In this document: positions 27,189 through 34,536 of the stretch, piece by piece
Position numbering within the stretch: position 1 is the first letter of the stretch
How the letters are laid out: each line of letters begins with the position of its first letter
DNA from: Micavibrio sp. UBA1850
GTDB lineage: Bacteria; Pseudomonadota; Alphaproteobacteria; Micavibrionales; Micavibrionaceae
Reading direction: 5' to 3'
DNA length: 64,000 nucleotides
Assembly: GCA_002338525.1 (NCBI GenBank)
Contig: DDIM01000007.1
Location: forward strand, 10,199-74,198
Translations under genes and position numbers: made by a program
The notes under the pieces: generated by a model
Told to the model about the DNA's origin: nothing
The model's input: only the letters and a program-made list of their open reading frames with translations
The model's database searches: none

Positions 27189-27647
27189 TTACACGGCTAC
27201 CTCGAATAAAGGCGAGTTTTGATTGCTTGAGGCAAAAGACATATCTTCGTAACGATCAATATAAGATTTCATCCATGGACTTTCGGCACTGTCCTTCAAA
27301 TGCGCTCGCATGCGTGTGGAATTTTCTATACACGAAACACGTTCTAAGATGATTTTTTCTTGGCGTGCCATATCTCCGTCACACCACACAAGCGTCCTTG
27401 CAAGCTCACAAAACCTCTTTTGGTTGTCTTCATTTTGAATACCCTCAAAAAGACCCTCTATGTCTTGCGGGTAATTCATGTCATTTTTCAAAATGCGCAG
27501 CTGAACAAGTGTGAAGGGCACTTCTTTGAGGTGATTGGAGAGGATATTTTGCTCCTCAACAGATAATACGCCGTCGATGAGAGCAAACGCAAACACCGAA
27601 CGCCACATCAAAAATTCGTCTTCACTAACTTGTTTTGCCGACTTCAT
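27189..27647 (-). CDS. TerB-like stress protein
   Basis: 152 aa, all helical and soluble. VFAFALIDGVLSVEEQNILSNHLKE has the TerB/DjlA-like acidic helix pair (A..DG..S..E). A second copy of the idea is at LARTLVWCDGDMARQEKIILERV. TerB-like domains occur with tellurite-resistance and stress proteins; the function is not established. Its ATG lies 12 bp after the pyridoxamine-oxidase-like gene, with AAGGA overlapping that gene's end, so the two form an operon behind the promoter at 28177-28202. A short inverted repeat TTGTGAC/GTCACAA at 27090-27111 may end the operon. Confidence 0.7.
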   Translation of the reverse strand: MKSAKQVSEDEFLMWRSVFAFALIDGVLSVEEQNILSNHLKEVPFTLVQLRILKNDMNYPQDIEGLFEGIQNEDNQKRFCELARTLVWCDGDMARQEKIILERVSCIENSTRMRAHLKDSAESPWMKSYIDRYEDMSFASSNQNSPLFEVAV

Positions 27648-27659
27648 TGTAAATAATCC

Positions 27660-28142
27660 TTATCCGAACTTTTGGTTCTCACCGATGTCTGGTGTGTCAT
27701 CAGTAAGGTTAGCTTTTGCAATTTCGTAAAGCTGAACAATTTTATTTTCATCAGCTTCCCAGTGCTCACCCTTGCTAATTTTTATTTCTAGCAAGGCAAC
27801 CTCAGGGTCATCTTTACCCTTCTCAAACCATGCACCAGCAAAAGGGCTCCAGAATTTATCAATTAATGCCTTGTTTTGTGTCAGCGTCGCATTTCCAGTT
27901 AGTGACACATAAATACCAGAATCCTGATCACTGAAGGTCACGCAAACACCTGCGCCCGTATCAGTTTCAAAAACTTTATCAGCACTGCGCTTTGTAAAAA
28001 ACCACAATGTTCCATCATATTCATCTTGCACAATGTGCATAGGGCGTGCGCGCATGTCTTGCCCATCCATCGTGGTGAGCATCCCCACAGGGGCATCTTT
28101 AATGTAATTCCAAATTTTTTCTTTATGTTCTTTGCTAGACAT
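27660..28142 (-). CDS. Pyridoxamine 5'-phosphate oxidase-like general stress protein
   Basis: 160 aa from the ATG at 28142, which has GGAGGT five bases upstream; an in-frame ATG at 28175 would overlap the promoter. Split-barrel FMN-binding fold of the general stress protein 26 family: VGMLTTMDGQDMRARPMHIV, YDGTLWFFTKRSADKVFE, VCVTFSDQDSGIYVSLTGNA, and DKFWSPFAGAWFEKGKDDPEVALLEI. Members bind flavin; substrate unknown. It is the first gene of a two-gene operon with the TerB-like gene and is divergent from the PfpI gene, which also has an EcfG promoter. Confidence 0.88.
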   Translation of the reverse strand: MSSKEHKEKIWNYIKDAPVGMLTTMDGQDMRARPMHIVQDEYDGTLWFFTKRSADKVFETDTGAGVCVTFSDQDSGIYVSLTGNATLTQNKALIDKFWSPFAGAWFEKGKDDPEVALLEIKISKGEHWEADENKIVQLYEIAKANLTDDTPDIGENQKFG

Positions 28143-28176
28143 GAGACCTCCATTTTTTTTTGATTTCATAAACAAC

Positions 28177-28202
28177 TACGATTGGAGTGGCTCAAAGGTT
28201 CC
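28177..28202 (-). promoter_or_regulatory. EcfG-type promoter of the stress-protein operon
   Basis: Minus strand: GGAAC at 28202-28198, 17 bases, CGTA at 28180-28177, 34 bp before the ATG at 28142. The spacing is within the allowed 16-17 and the -10 has one change. Confidence 0.65.
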
Positions 28203-28297
28203 AACAAAAAGATATGACCGCGTATACACCTCATGCACATATATTCAGACCCCTAATATGTTATGCACGGCTGTAAGTCAGATATCCAAATTGATAT

Positions 28298-28322
28298 GGA
28301 ACCACTAAGCACATTGCGCGTT
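28298..28322 (+). promoter_or_regulatory. EcfG-type promoter, perfect match, for the PfpI-family gene
   Basis: GGAAC at 28298-28302, exactly 16 bases, CGTT at 28319-28322, 46 bp before the ATG at 28369. It is divergent from the promoter at 28177-28202. Confidence 0.85.
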
Positions 28323-28368
28323 AGACATCACCTACGCAAAGTAAAATAAACTATAGGAGATTAATTTT

Positions 28369-28938
28369 ATGACCCAATCAAACAAACTTAACGGCAAAAA
28401 AATTGCATTTTTAGCAACTGATGGTTTTGAGCAAGTCGAGCTTACGCAACCATGGGAAAGTATTAAAAATGCAGGCGCCCAAGTTGAACTTATCTCTTTA
28501 GAAACTGGAGAAATTCAAGGCTTCAACCACACAGATAAAGGCGATACATTTAAAGTCGACAAAACGGTTGATGACGTCAGTGCCTCTGATTACAACGGCT
28601 TAGTTTTACCGGGCGGTGTACATAATCCGGATGCTCTACGCACTAATGAAAAAGCGGTAAAATTTATTAAAGCCTTTTTCGAACAACAAAAACCAGTTGC
28701 AGCCATCTGCCACGGTCCATGGACACTTATCGAAGCAGGCGTTGTTGAAGGACGAACATTAACTTCATGGCCAAGCCTTAAAACTGACATTGAAAATGCG
28801 GGCGGTAAATGGGTTGATGAACAAGTGGTGGTCGATGAAGGATTTGTCACAAGTCGCAACCCAGATGACTTAGACGCGTTTTGTGCAAAAGCCATCGAAG
28901 AATTTTGTGAAGGCCAGCATGAAAAGCAAGCCGCTTAA
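28369..28938 (+). CDS. PfpI/DJ-1 family protein (YhbO-like)
   Basis: 189 aa. Seen: KIAFLATDGFEQVELTQPWE, the nucleophile elbow AAICHGPWTLIEAG with its Cys-His pair, GLVLPGGVHNPDALR, and VTSRNPDDLDAFCAKAIEEF. Family members (YhbO, PfpI) are implicated in glyoxal/deglycase-type protection and protease-like activity in stressed cells. The exact activity of this one is inferred. AGGAG is well spaced before the ATG. Perfect EcfG-type promoter upstream, hairpin 28978-29009 downstream: a single stress gene. Confidence 0.93.
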   Translation: MTQSNKLNGKKIAFLATDGFEQVELTQPWESIKNAGAQVELISLETGEIQGFNHTDKGDTFKVDKTVDDVSASDYNGLVLPGGVHNPDALRTNEKAVKFIKAFFEQQKPVAAICHGPWTLIEAGVVEGRTLTSWPSLKTDIENAGGKWVDEQVVVDEGFVTSRNPDDLDAFCAKAIEEFCEGQHEKQAA

Positions 28939-28977
28939 CAGCCACCTTAATATTATATATTAATATAAAGAATTATT

Positions 28978-29009
28978 GACCAGCCTGTGTGCACTCACAT
29001 AGGCTGGTC
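28978..29009 (+). terminator. Strong hairpin after the PfpI-family gene
   Basis: 12-bp stem with one G-U pair: GACCAGCCTGTG (28978-28989), loop of 8, CATAGGCTGGTC (28998-29009). Only a short T run (ATTTTA) follows, so termination is likely but not textbook. Confidence 0.6.
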
Positions 29010-29088
29010 GCACATTTTATAATACGTGTTTATTAAATTTCATAGACACGCTTTTTTGAAAATCACGCATTACAGTAAAGGTAAAAAT

Positions 29089-29595
29089 ATGACTGACTGG
29101 TTCACGATAAGCTTAGAACAAATGGCAGGCATAACATTATCTGTGCTTTTAATATATGTGATATTGATGCTGATCGTTCGTGCCAACGGGCTGCGTAGTT
29201 TTTCAAAAATGTCGGGGCACGACTTTGCCGTGACTGTGGCGATCGGCTCCATTCTAGCCACTACAGTGGTTGCAAAAGAGCCTTCAATCTTACAAGGGGC
29301 ACTCGCAATTGCTGCACTTCTCTCCTTTCAAAACCTGTTTTCTCTTTGGCGTATTAAACGCGTTAAACAGTATCTGGAAAACACGCCTGTGTTTCTAATG
29401 AAGGGCGACAAAATCTTATATGAAAATCTAAACAAAAACAGAATTACTGAAGAAGACCTAATGGCTAAACTACGGGAGGCTAACGTCCTCAGGCTTGAAG
29501 ACGTACAAGCCGTCGTTTTAGAACAAACAGGCGATATTTCGGTACTTCACGGTGATAAAGACATTGATGCACAAATTTTAAAGGGCATTGAATAA
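29089..29595 (+). CDS. DUF421 (YetF-like) membrane protein
   Basis: 168 aa from the ATG at 29089, which has AAAGG upstream; the frame is open back to 29026 without a better start. Three membrane segments lie in the first 85 residues (ITLSVLLIYVILMLIVRANG; DFAVTVAIGSILATTVVAK; GALAIAALLSFQNLFSLW). The DUF421 cytoplasmic domain follows (VFLMKGDKILYENLNKNRITEEDLMAKLREANV, VLEQTGDISVLHG). Function unknown; relatives are often in sporulation or stress regulons. No EcfG-type promoter is visible here. Confidence 0.85.
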   Translation: MTDWFTISLEQMAGITLSVLLIYVILMLIVRANGLRSFSKMSGHDFAVTVAIGSILATTVVAKEPSILQGALAIAALLSFQNLFSLWRIKRVKQYLENTPVFLMKGDKILYENLNKNRITEEDLMAKLREANVLRLEDVQAVVLEQTGDISVLHGDKDIDAQILKGIE

Positions 29596-29713
29596 CTAAG
29601 CATAATAGATACCACTCGACTTAAAAATTATAATCAAATAATGATCTGTCTAATTTTCAACGTATAAGATATATTAAACACAACTAAGGTTTTTATAATA
29701 TCGAAAGGTTGAA

Positions 29714-30766
29714 ATGTCTCTTCTAATTTTTTACTTGCTGCTTGCGCTTATTGTGTCGTTTTTTTGTTCCATTGCGGAAGCCGTCTTATTGTCTGTACGC
29801 CCCTCTTATATTGCATCATTAGATAAGAAAAAATCATCGACTAAAACGCTTAGTAAAATAACCCAAAATTTAGATCGCCCCCTCGCGGCAATCCTAACCG
29901 CCAATACTATTGCTCATACTGTTGGCGCTGCGGGTGTTGGTGCGCAATCATCTATTGTTTTTGGCAGCGAGTTTTTAGGCCTCACATCTGCAATATTGAC
30001 CGTATTGGTTTTACTGTTTAGTGAAATCATTCCCAAAACATTAGGTGCTGTATATTGGAAAAAACTCGCCCCGACTTTCGGAACGCTTATCAATTGGCTC
30101 TCAATTTCGCTATACCCCATCGTGTGGACGTCTGAAAAACTGACACGTATGCTTTCAAAATCAAGCCTTCATACCTCTACCTTTACGCGCAGTGAAGTAA
30201 CGGCAATGGTCGAAATTGGTAAAAAAGAAGGCGTTTTAGATGAAAACGAACACATGATTGTGTCAAACCTTATGACACTAAAAAAAGTATCTGTACGCGA
30301 GGTCATGACACCAAGAACAGTTATGTTTTGCGTTCCAAAACACCTAACTGTGAAAGAGTTTTTCAAAGACCACTCAGAAACAGTCTTTTCAAGAATTCCT
30401 ATTCTGGACACTCAATCAAACGCTATCAATGGGTATGTCCTAAAAACAGACCTATTAATCGCCCAAGCTCGAGATGATTTTGATCTAAAAATCGAACAAT
30501 TTGGCCGTAACATGCCTGTGTTTGATCAAACCCTCAATGTGTCTCAAGCATATAAAGAGCTGATTTCTGCCAAAAGTCACATTGCGCTCATCGTTGATGA
30601 ATATGGAACAACACAAGGCCTTATTACACAAGAAGACATTATTGAGACGCTTCTTGGCCTTGAGATTACGGATGAATTAGACAAAGTAGAGGATATGCAA
30701 AGCATCGCAAACGTCAAATGGCGAGAACGCATGAAGGCCATCGGTATGAACCCGGACAAATTATAA
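29714..30766 (+). CDS. CNNM/CBS-domain transporter-like protein (HlyC/CorC family, no C-terminal domain)
   Basis: 350 aa. The CNNM (DUF21) membrane domain occupies about 1-180 with AEAVLLSVRPSYIASL, ILTANTIAHTVGAAGVGAQ and LFSEIIPKTLGAVYWKKLAP. Two CBS domains lie at about 200-330 (VREVMTPRTVMFC; HIALIVDEYGTTQGLITQEDIIETLLG). It stops shortly after the second CBS and lacks the CorC-HlyC domain found in longer members. The family is linked to magnesium or cobalt efflux. It stands alone, 118 bp after the DUF421 gene. Confidence 0.9.
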   Translation: MSLLIFYLLLALIVSFFCSIAEAVLLSVRPSYIASLDKKKSSTKTLSKITQNLDRPLAAILTANTIAHTVGAAGVGAQSSIVFGSEFLGLTSAILTVLVLLFSEIIPKTLGAVYWKKLAPTFGTLINWLSISLYPIVWTSEKLTRMLSKSSLHTSTFTRSEVTAMVEIGKKEGVLDENEHMIVSNLMTLKKVSVREVMTPRTVMFCVPKHLTVKEFFKDHSETVFSRIPILDTQSNAINGYVLKTDLLIAQARDDFDLKIEQFGRNMPVFDQTLNVSQAYKELISAKSHIALIVDEYGTTQGLITQEDIIETLLGLEITDELDKVEDMQSIANVKWRERMKAIGMNPDKL

Positions 30767-30860
30767 TGGATTTATAGATGCTCGGCTTCTTCCCCCCTCC
30801 ACTAATCTAATAATATGAAAACGATTGAGGCACAGATTATATTCTGCTAAACATTTAAAA

Positions 30861-31226
30861 ATGTTAAACCTTAAACCGCACCATTACACTATGTTAGCTG
30901 TTTTAATCGCACTCTTTGTGAATGCGTTTACAACTGCAGGGTTCATGGCTGTAAAAGACAGTCGCGGTTTTCTTAAAATTGAGATTTGTACGGGCCAAGG
31001 GATCATTGAGATTGCAACGCCTGATAGCTCTAAAAAAGATAGTAATCATACAGATATTAAATGTGATTTTGCCCCACACCTGACAACGGCCAGCTGGGCG
31101 CCTCAACACGATGCCGGTATTTTACACGTAAATGCATCAGAAATCATCACGCTTAATAATCAAACGTTTACAACTCACATCGTCGAAAAATACTGGCACG
31201 CCCTTGCACCCCCTCTTTTTGTTTAA
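30861..31226 (+). CDS. Small membrane-anchored protein, DUF2946-like
   Basis: About 121 aa from the ATG at 30861; a TTG at 30825 is also in frame and neither has a strong ribosome binding site. One hydrophobic segment (TMLAVLIALFVNAFTTAGF) is followed by a short Cys-containing region (FLKIEICTGQGIIEIATPD; KCDFAPHL). This is the pattern of DUF2946-like proteins, which often sit near metal-homeostasis genes. It is 46 bp upstream of the 31273 gene. The call is tentative. Confidence 0.5.
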   Translation: MLNLKPHHYTMLAVLIALFVNAFTTAGFMAVKDSRGFLKIEICTGQGIIEIATPDSSKKDSNHTDIKCDFAPHLTTASWAPQHDAGILHVNASEIITLNNQTFTTHIVEKYWHALAPPLFV

Positions 31227-31272
31227 AGTTCATTCAAAAACTAAACAAAAATAAAACTAGAGGATTAAAATT

Positions 31273-32034
31273 ATGTGCAGATGGCATAAACATGTCGCAA
31301 AATCAATCGCGACGGATATTACACAAGATGGATTTGACGTAGGGCGCTACTCTGTTGCGCTTGTTGCAATGGGAACACAAAGAGTTGAGCAAACCGCATG
31401 GGGCTTGCAAGAGCTTCACTCTATTGATGGCTTCAACCCTGAAGAAATTTTGACACCTGAATGTCAAAAAGCATTTGAAAAATCAGCCGCATACACATCA
31501 CTTACGGTTGATGAAATTCAAAATAAGCTGGATGATCAAATTTCAGTATTAAATCAAGCAATGGATCAGCTAAGCTCTGAAATCTCTATCTCAAAACAAG
31601 ATTTAGGCATTACTGATCGCATCACAAAGGACGGTTACAAACAAACATGCTGTGCCACACCTAACCCGCGCGAAAATGGTCCTCAACTTGATGCCGCTGT
31701 TGTTTATCTCGTCAAAGGTTACGACGATGATCTCAGAGACGTGGCCTCTCATGAGTTGGAAGTTATATCCAACTCAGAATTAAAGGCATTAAGATATGAC
31801 CCAACTGTGCGCGGCAAAGATATGGAGCTACTTAAAACACAAGAACCCATAAGACATGCGGTAGAGCGCTATGTCGACATTGACGGCGTTAAAGATGCGC
31901 TAAGAACCTCTTTTTCACTGTCTGTTGCCTATATCTTCAAAACCGCCCCTGATGATTTGAAAAACGGCACAGGCTTATCGGGTGCCAGTGACTGCATCAT
32001 GTGCGAAGGCGTAAAAGGACGCGCACCATCATGA
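31273..32034 (+). CDS. Protein of unknown function with Cys motifs, upstream of the zinc locus
   Basis: 253 aa, soluble, no signal peptide. Seen: MCRWHKHVAKS at the start, a coiled-coil-prone stretch (DEIQNKLDDQISVLNQAMDQ), TCCATPNPRENG, and a C-terminal DCIMCEGVKG. Four to six cysteines and a WHKH start could bind metal. I do not recognise the family. Its stop overlaps the next ATG (ATGA), so it is coupled to 32031-32423. The three genes 30861-32423 form a probable operon whose position just before the Zur locus suggests metal handling, by context only. Confidence 0.6.
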   Translation: MCRWHKHVAKSIATDITQDGFDVGRYSVALVAMGTQRVEQTAWGLQELHSIDGFNPEEILTPECQKAFEKSAAYTSLTVDEIQNKLDDQISVLNQAMDQLSSEISISKQDLGITDRITKDGYKQTCCATPNPRENGPQLDAAVVYLVKGYDDDLRDVASHELEVISNSELKALRYDPTVRGKDMELLKTQEPIRHAVERYVDIDGVKDALRTSFSLSVAYIFKTAPDDLKNGTGLSGASDCIMCEGVKGRAPS

Positions 32035-32423
32035 TATTGAGACATCATTTTGCTGTTGCGGCCACGTGTGCGGCTTTAGCCATAAATAATCCAACGGGTC
32101 ACATCCTACTTCACGACGTGTCTATGCGTATAAAATATGATGATGAGTATCGTGCGGCGCTTGCCGACTTCGGTGACATATCATTTGCGGAGTTTAGAAA
32201 AGACGCTGAGTTGTATTTAACCTCTTCAGCGTCAACTGACTTCGGCTTTATCGTTGACGCTGTCGCAGAGCTTAAGCCCGGTGCCAATGTTTTTTGTATT
32301 CAACCGGACAAAGAGAAGCCCCAATTTCCGCAAGATGATAATCTGGCTTGCCACGCTGTATGCTCTAGACGGTTAGATAACCCTAACGAAAAAACACTCG
32401 TAAAAAAATTAGCCTATAGCTAA
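32031..32423 (+). CDS. Small exported or membrane-linked protein of unknown function
   Basis: 130 aa from the ATG at 32031, which overlaps the previous stop (ATGA). The N-terminus (MILRHHFAVAATCAALAINNP) could be a weak signal or anchor. The rest is polar with three Cys near the end (VFCIQPDK, LACHAVCSRR). I do not recognise the family. It is the last gene of the probable operon 30861-32423; a perfect 11-bp inverted repeat follows at 32465-32507. Confidence 0.5.
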   Translation: MILRHHFAVAATCAALAINNPTGHILLHDVSMRIKYDDEYRAALADFGDISFAEFRKDAELYLTSSASTDFGFIVDAVAELKPGANVFCIQPDKEKPQFPQDDNLACHAVCSRRLDNPNEKTLVKKLAYS

Positions 32424-32464
32424 ACGCACAGACAGGTAAACAGTAGAAAAACCATACCCAACCT

Positions 32465-32507
32465 ATCGCAACCAAGGACATAATAAAAAATATAAATTGG
32501 TTGCGAT
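32465..32507. repeat. Perfect 11-bp inverted repeat just before the Zur operator
   Basis: ATCGCAACCAA at 32465-32475 and TTGGTTGCGAT at 32497-32507, separated by 21 AT-rich bases. It begins 42 bp after the stop at 32423 and ends 9 bp before the palindrome 32516-32530. It could be a terminator stem without T tail, or a second operator. Confidence 0.6.
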
Positions 32508-32515
32508 CTACGTTA

Positions 32516-32530
32516 TGTTACAATATAACA
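32516..32530. promoter_or_regulatory. Probable Zur box 1
   Basis: TGTTA-CAATA-TAACA, a perfect 5+5 palindrome. It lies 32 bp before the GTG of the His-rich protein gene and upstream of the zur-like gene, and matches the boxes at 33498-33512 and 35278-35292. It resembles known alphaproteobacterial Zur operators (AT-rich TGTTA...TAACA). Confidence 0.7.
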
Positions 32531-32561
32531 ATTCTACATTTAACAACAAAACGTAGATATT

Positions 32562-33002
32562 GTGAAAAATAATTTTAATATAAACGCGCTCGCAACGCGT
32601 GCCAGCTCCGTCGTCGCAACCCATATACCGTGCTGTGGCCTTGCATTTGCAGCCTCTGCCATCGGCATTCCTATTGCAATACACCCCGCAGCAGAACTCG
32701 CCATAGCGGTCACAGGCGCAATTGTCGGAGATAGAGTGGCCCATAAATTTTTAAATACAAGCTGTTGCGAAGCTGAGGCAAAAAACGCCTCCCTATTTAA
32801 AAAATACAAAGGGCCCGTTGCAATCGGTATCTTATCTTGGGGGCTTCATCAGGCTTATTTTCACGATCATAGTGCTCATGAGGGCGAAAGCCATGACACA
32901 CATAATCACACCAGCCACGATCATAGTCATCATCATAGTTTTCAAGATTACTTGGATTGTAGACAGCCTGAGAAAAACATATACTGTCTAGAACGAAAGT
33001 AA
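32562..33002 (+). CDS. Small His-rich membrane protein, probable metal binding
   Basis: 146 aa from a GTG at 32562. The N-terminal half is hydrophobic (THIPCCGLAFAASAIGIPIA, AELAIAVTGAIVGDRVAHKF) with Cys pairs PCCG and TSCCEAE that recall MerC-like metal sites. The C-terminal part is a histidine cluster (HDHSAHEGESHDTHNH, then SHDHSHHH). This is a plausible zinc sink or handover protein. It is the first gene after Zur box 1, 24 bp before the regulator gene, so likely de-repressed on zinc starvation together with its own regulator. Confidence 0.7.
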   Translation: MKNNFNINALATRASSVVATHIPCCGLAFAASAIGIPIAIHPAAELAIAVTGAIVGDRVAHKFLNTSCCEAEAKNASLFKKYKGPVAIGILSWGLHQAYFHDHSAHEGESHDTHNHTSHDHSHHHSFQDYLDCRQPEKNIYCLERK

Positions 33003-33026
33003 CGGATAAAGAGTAGACATACGAAT

Positions 33027-33449
33027 ATGCCATTAAAAGATATAAAAAAAGGTTGTGAAGCAAAGGGACTAAGGCTCACCACGTCCAGACAAGACGTCTA
33101 TGAGATTATAGAAAAAAGCGACAAGCCAATAGGCGCGTATGAAATACTAGAAAAGCTCTCGCTCATTCACAGCGCGTCAAAACCGCCGACAGTCTACCGC
33201 GCATTAGATTTTTTAATAAAGCACAACTTCATACATAGAATAGAAAGCCTCAACGCCTACATAGTATGTGAAGAAGACCACGCGCATCACGGATCACAAT
33301 TTATCGTGTGTGACAAATGTACACGTGTTGAAGAAATTCATCTATGTCACCTTCCTAAAGAAATAGATAGCCGTTTATCTGACACTAAATTCCAAATGCT
33401 TTATTGGAACACCGAGATACACGGCCTTTGCCAAGCTTGTCAAAAATAA
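33027..33449 (+). CDS. zur: Fur-family regulator, probably Zur
   Basis: 140 aa. Winged helix at about 1-80 (GLRLTTSRQDVYEIIEKSDKPIGAYEILEKL; KPPTVYRALDFLIKHNFIHRI). The dimer/metal domain has HAHHGSQFIVCDKCTRVEEIHLC and the C-terminal HGLCQACQK, giving two CxxC pairs, the structural zinc site typical of Zur. Assignment to Zur rather than Fur rests on the context (His-rich proteins, Zrg-like ABC, palindromes of Zur type) and on sequence flavour. With zinc bound it should repress the genes behind the three boxes. Confidence 0.85.
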   Translation: MPLKDIKKGCEAKGLRLTTSRQDVYEIIEKSDKPIGAYEILEKLSLIHSASKPPTVYRALDFLIKHNFIHRIESLNAYIVCEEDHAHHGSQFIVCDKCTRVEEIHLCHLPKEIDSRLSDTKFQMLYWNTEIHGLCQACQK

Positions 33450-33497
33450 GATTAGGCCAAAGACAAAAAGGCTCTAGACAAGCCTTGAAAATAATTT

Positions 33498-33512
33498 AGT
33501 TATATTATAACA
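33498..33512. promoter_or_regulatory. Probable Zur box 2
   Basis: AGTTA-TATTA-TAACA: one mismatch at the outer base from boxes 1 and 3, core GTTATATTATAAC at 33499-33511. It lies 38 bp before the ATG of the CooC-like ATPase gene. Confidence 0.65.
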
Positions 33513-33549
33513 ATTAGGATCACAAAATAATCAAAAGGGACTATTAAAA

Positions 33550-34521
33550 ATGAGAATTGCATTCTGTGGTAAAGGCGGTAGCGGAAAATCAACACTTTCA
33601 AGCTTATTTGCGCGTTATTTAGCCAGTCAGAAATTGCCACTTATCGTGATGGATGGTGACATAAATCAGCATTTAGGCCACGCACTTGGATTTTCTCAAG
33701 AAGAGCTAAAATCACAAAAAAAACTTGGAAGTGAAGCCGATACACTTCACCGTTATGTTAAAGGCACAAACCCGCGCATAGCCAATATTGATCTTATTAG
33801 TGAAAACACACCACCAGGTGAAGGCTCGGGCCTTCTTCATTTCAACGAGCGCAACGAGGTAAGCAACACCTACGAGCTTGAAAAAGATGGCATTCGTTTC
33901 TTAACACTCGGCGGGCATAGCGACGAGCAAGTCGGCGCCACATGCTATCATGCCTTTACTCATAAAATGGGCACATATCTAAACCACCTCATTGATGATA
34001 AAAACGAGTATTTTATTGGCGATATGTGTGCAGGCGCTGACCCTTTTGCAAGCGCCCTTGCTTCAAAATTTGACGTCATTTTTCTAGTTGTTGAACCGAC
34101 AGAAAAATCTGTTGGTGTTTTTGATCAATGCGTCGAGTATGCCAAACCATACGGCATAAAAATCTGCGTTATTGGTAATAAAATCGAAGATCAAGACGAT
34201 CTGGATTTCATCCGCGCAAAGGTTGGTGATGCACTCGTTGGCCACCTAACGCGTTCTGATTTTGTAAGAAAACAAGAAAAAGGTGTTTGGCAAGACATCT
34301 CGAACCTTGAGACGGAGAACCTGACGCTGCTATCTGATCTTTTAAGCATCACAAACGACATTGAAAGAAATTGGGACAGATACCAACAAAACAATCTCTC
34401 TTTCTTTGAGCGTGCCGCTAAAAGCTGGGCAGATGCTCTTTATGAAACAGATATGATGGAACAGGTCGATCCTGACTTCCGTTATCAGGATCATGCATAC
34501 GGCGTTAAAAAAGCATCTTAA
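33550..34521 (+). CDS. CooC/MinD-type P-loop ATPase (deviant Walker A)
   Basis: 323 aa cytosolic. The deviant Walker A is GKGGSGKST at residues 7-15, with VMDGDINQHLGHAL next. The Walker B/switch II region DMCAGADPFASALASKFDVIFLVVEPTEKSVGVFDQC and NK-type base recognition VIGNKIED are those of CooC, the ATPase that delivers nickel to CO dehydrogenase. No CO dehydrogenase is in the window. It lies directly behind Zur box 2, so a metal-insertion or chaperone role under zinc starvation is the natural guess. The known Zur-linked P-loop chaperones are COG0523 GTPases, a different family. AAAAGGG lies before the ATG. Confidence 0.82.
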   Translation: MRIAFCGKGGSGKSTLSSLFARYLASQKLPLIVMDGDINQHLGHALGFSQEELKSQKKLGSEADTLHRYVKGTNPRIANIDLISENTPPGEGSGLLHFNERNEVSNTYELEKDGIRFLTLGGHSDEQVGATCYHAFTHKMGTYLNHLIDDKNEYFIGDMCAGADPFASALASKFDVIFLVVEPTEKSVGVFDQCVEYAKPYGIKICVIGNKIEDQDDLDFIRAKVGDALVGHLTRSDFVRKQEKGVWQDISNLETENLTLLSDLLSITNDIERNWDRYQQNNLSFFERAAKSWADALYETDMMEQVDPDFRYQDHAYGVKKAS

Positions 34522-34528
34522 CGCCGTA
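34498..34528. terminator. Hairpin between convergent genes
   Basis: Perfect 10-bp stem TACGGCGTTA (34498-34507) and TAACGCCGTA (34519-34528), which overlaps the stop codon of the ATPase gene. No clear T run on either strand, so possibly a weak bidirectional terminator. Confidence 0.45.
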
Positions 34529-34536
34529 TAGGTGGT

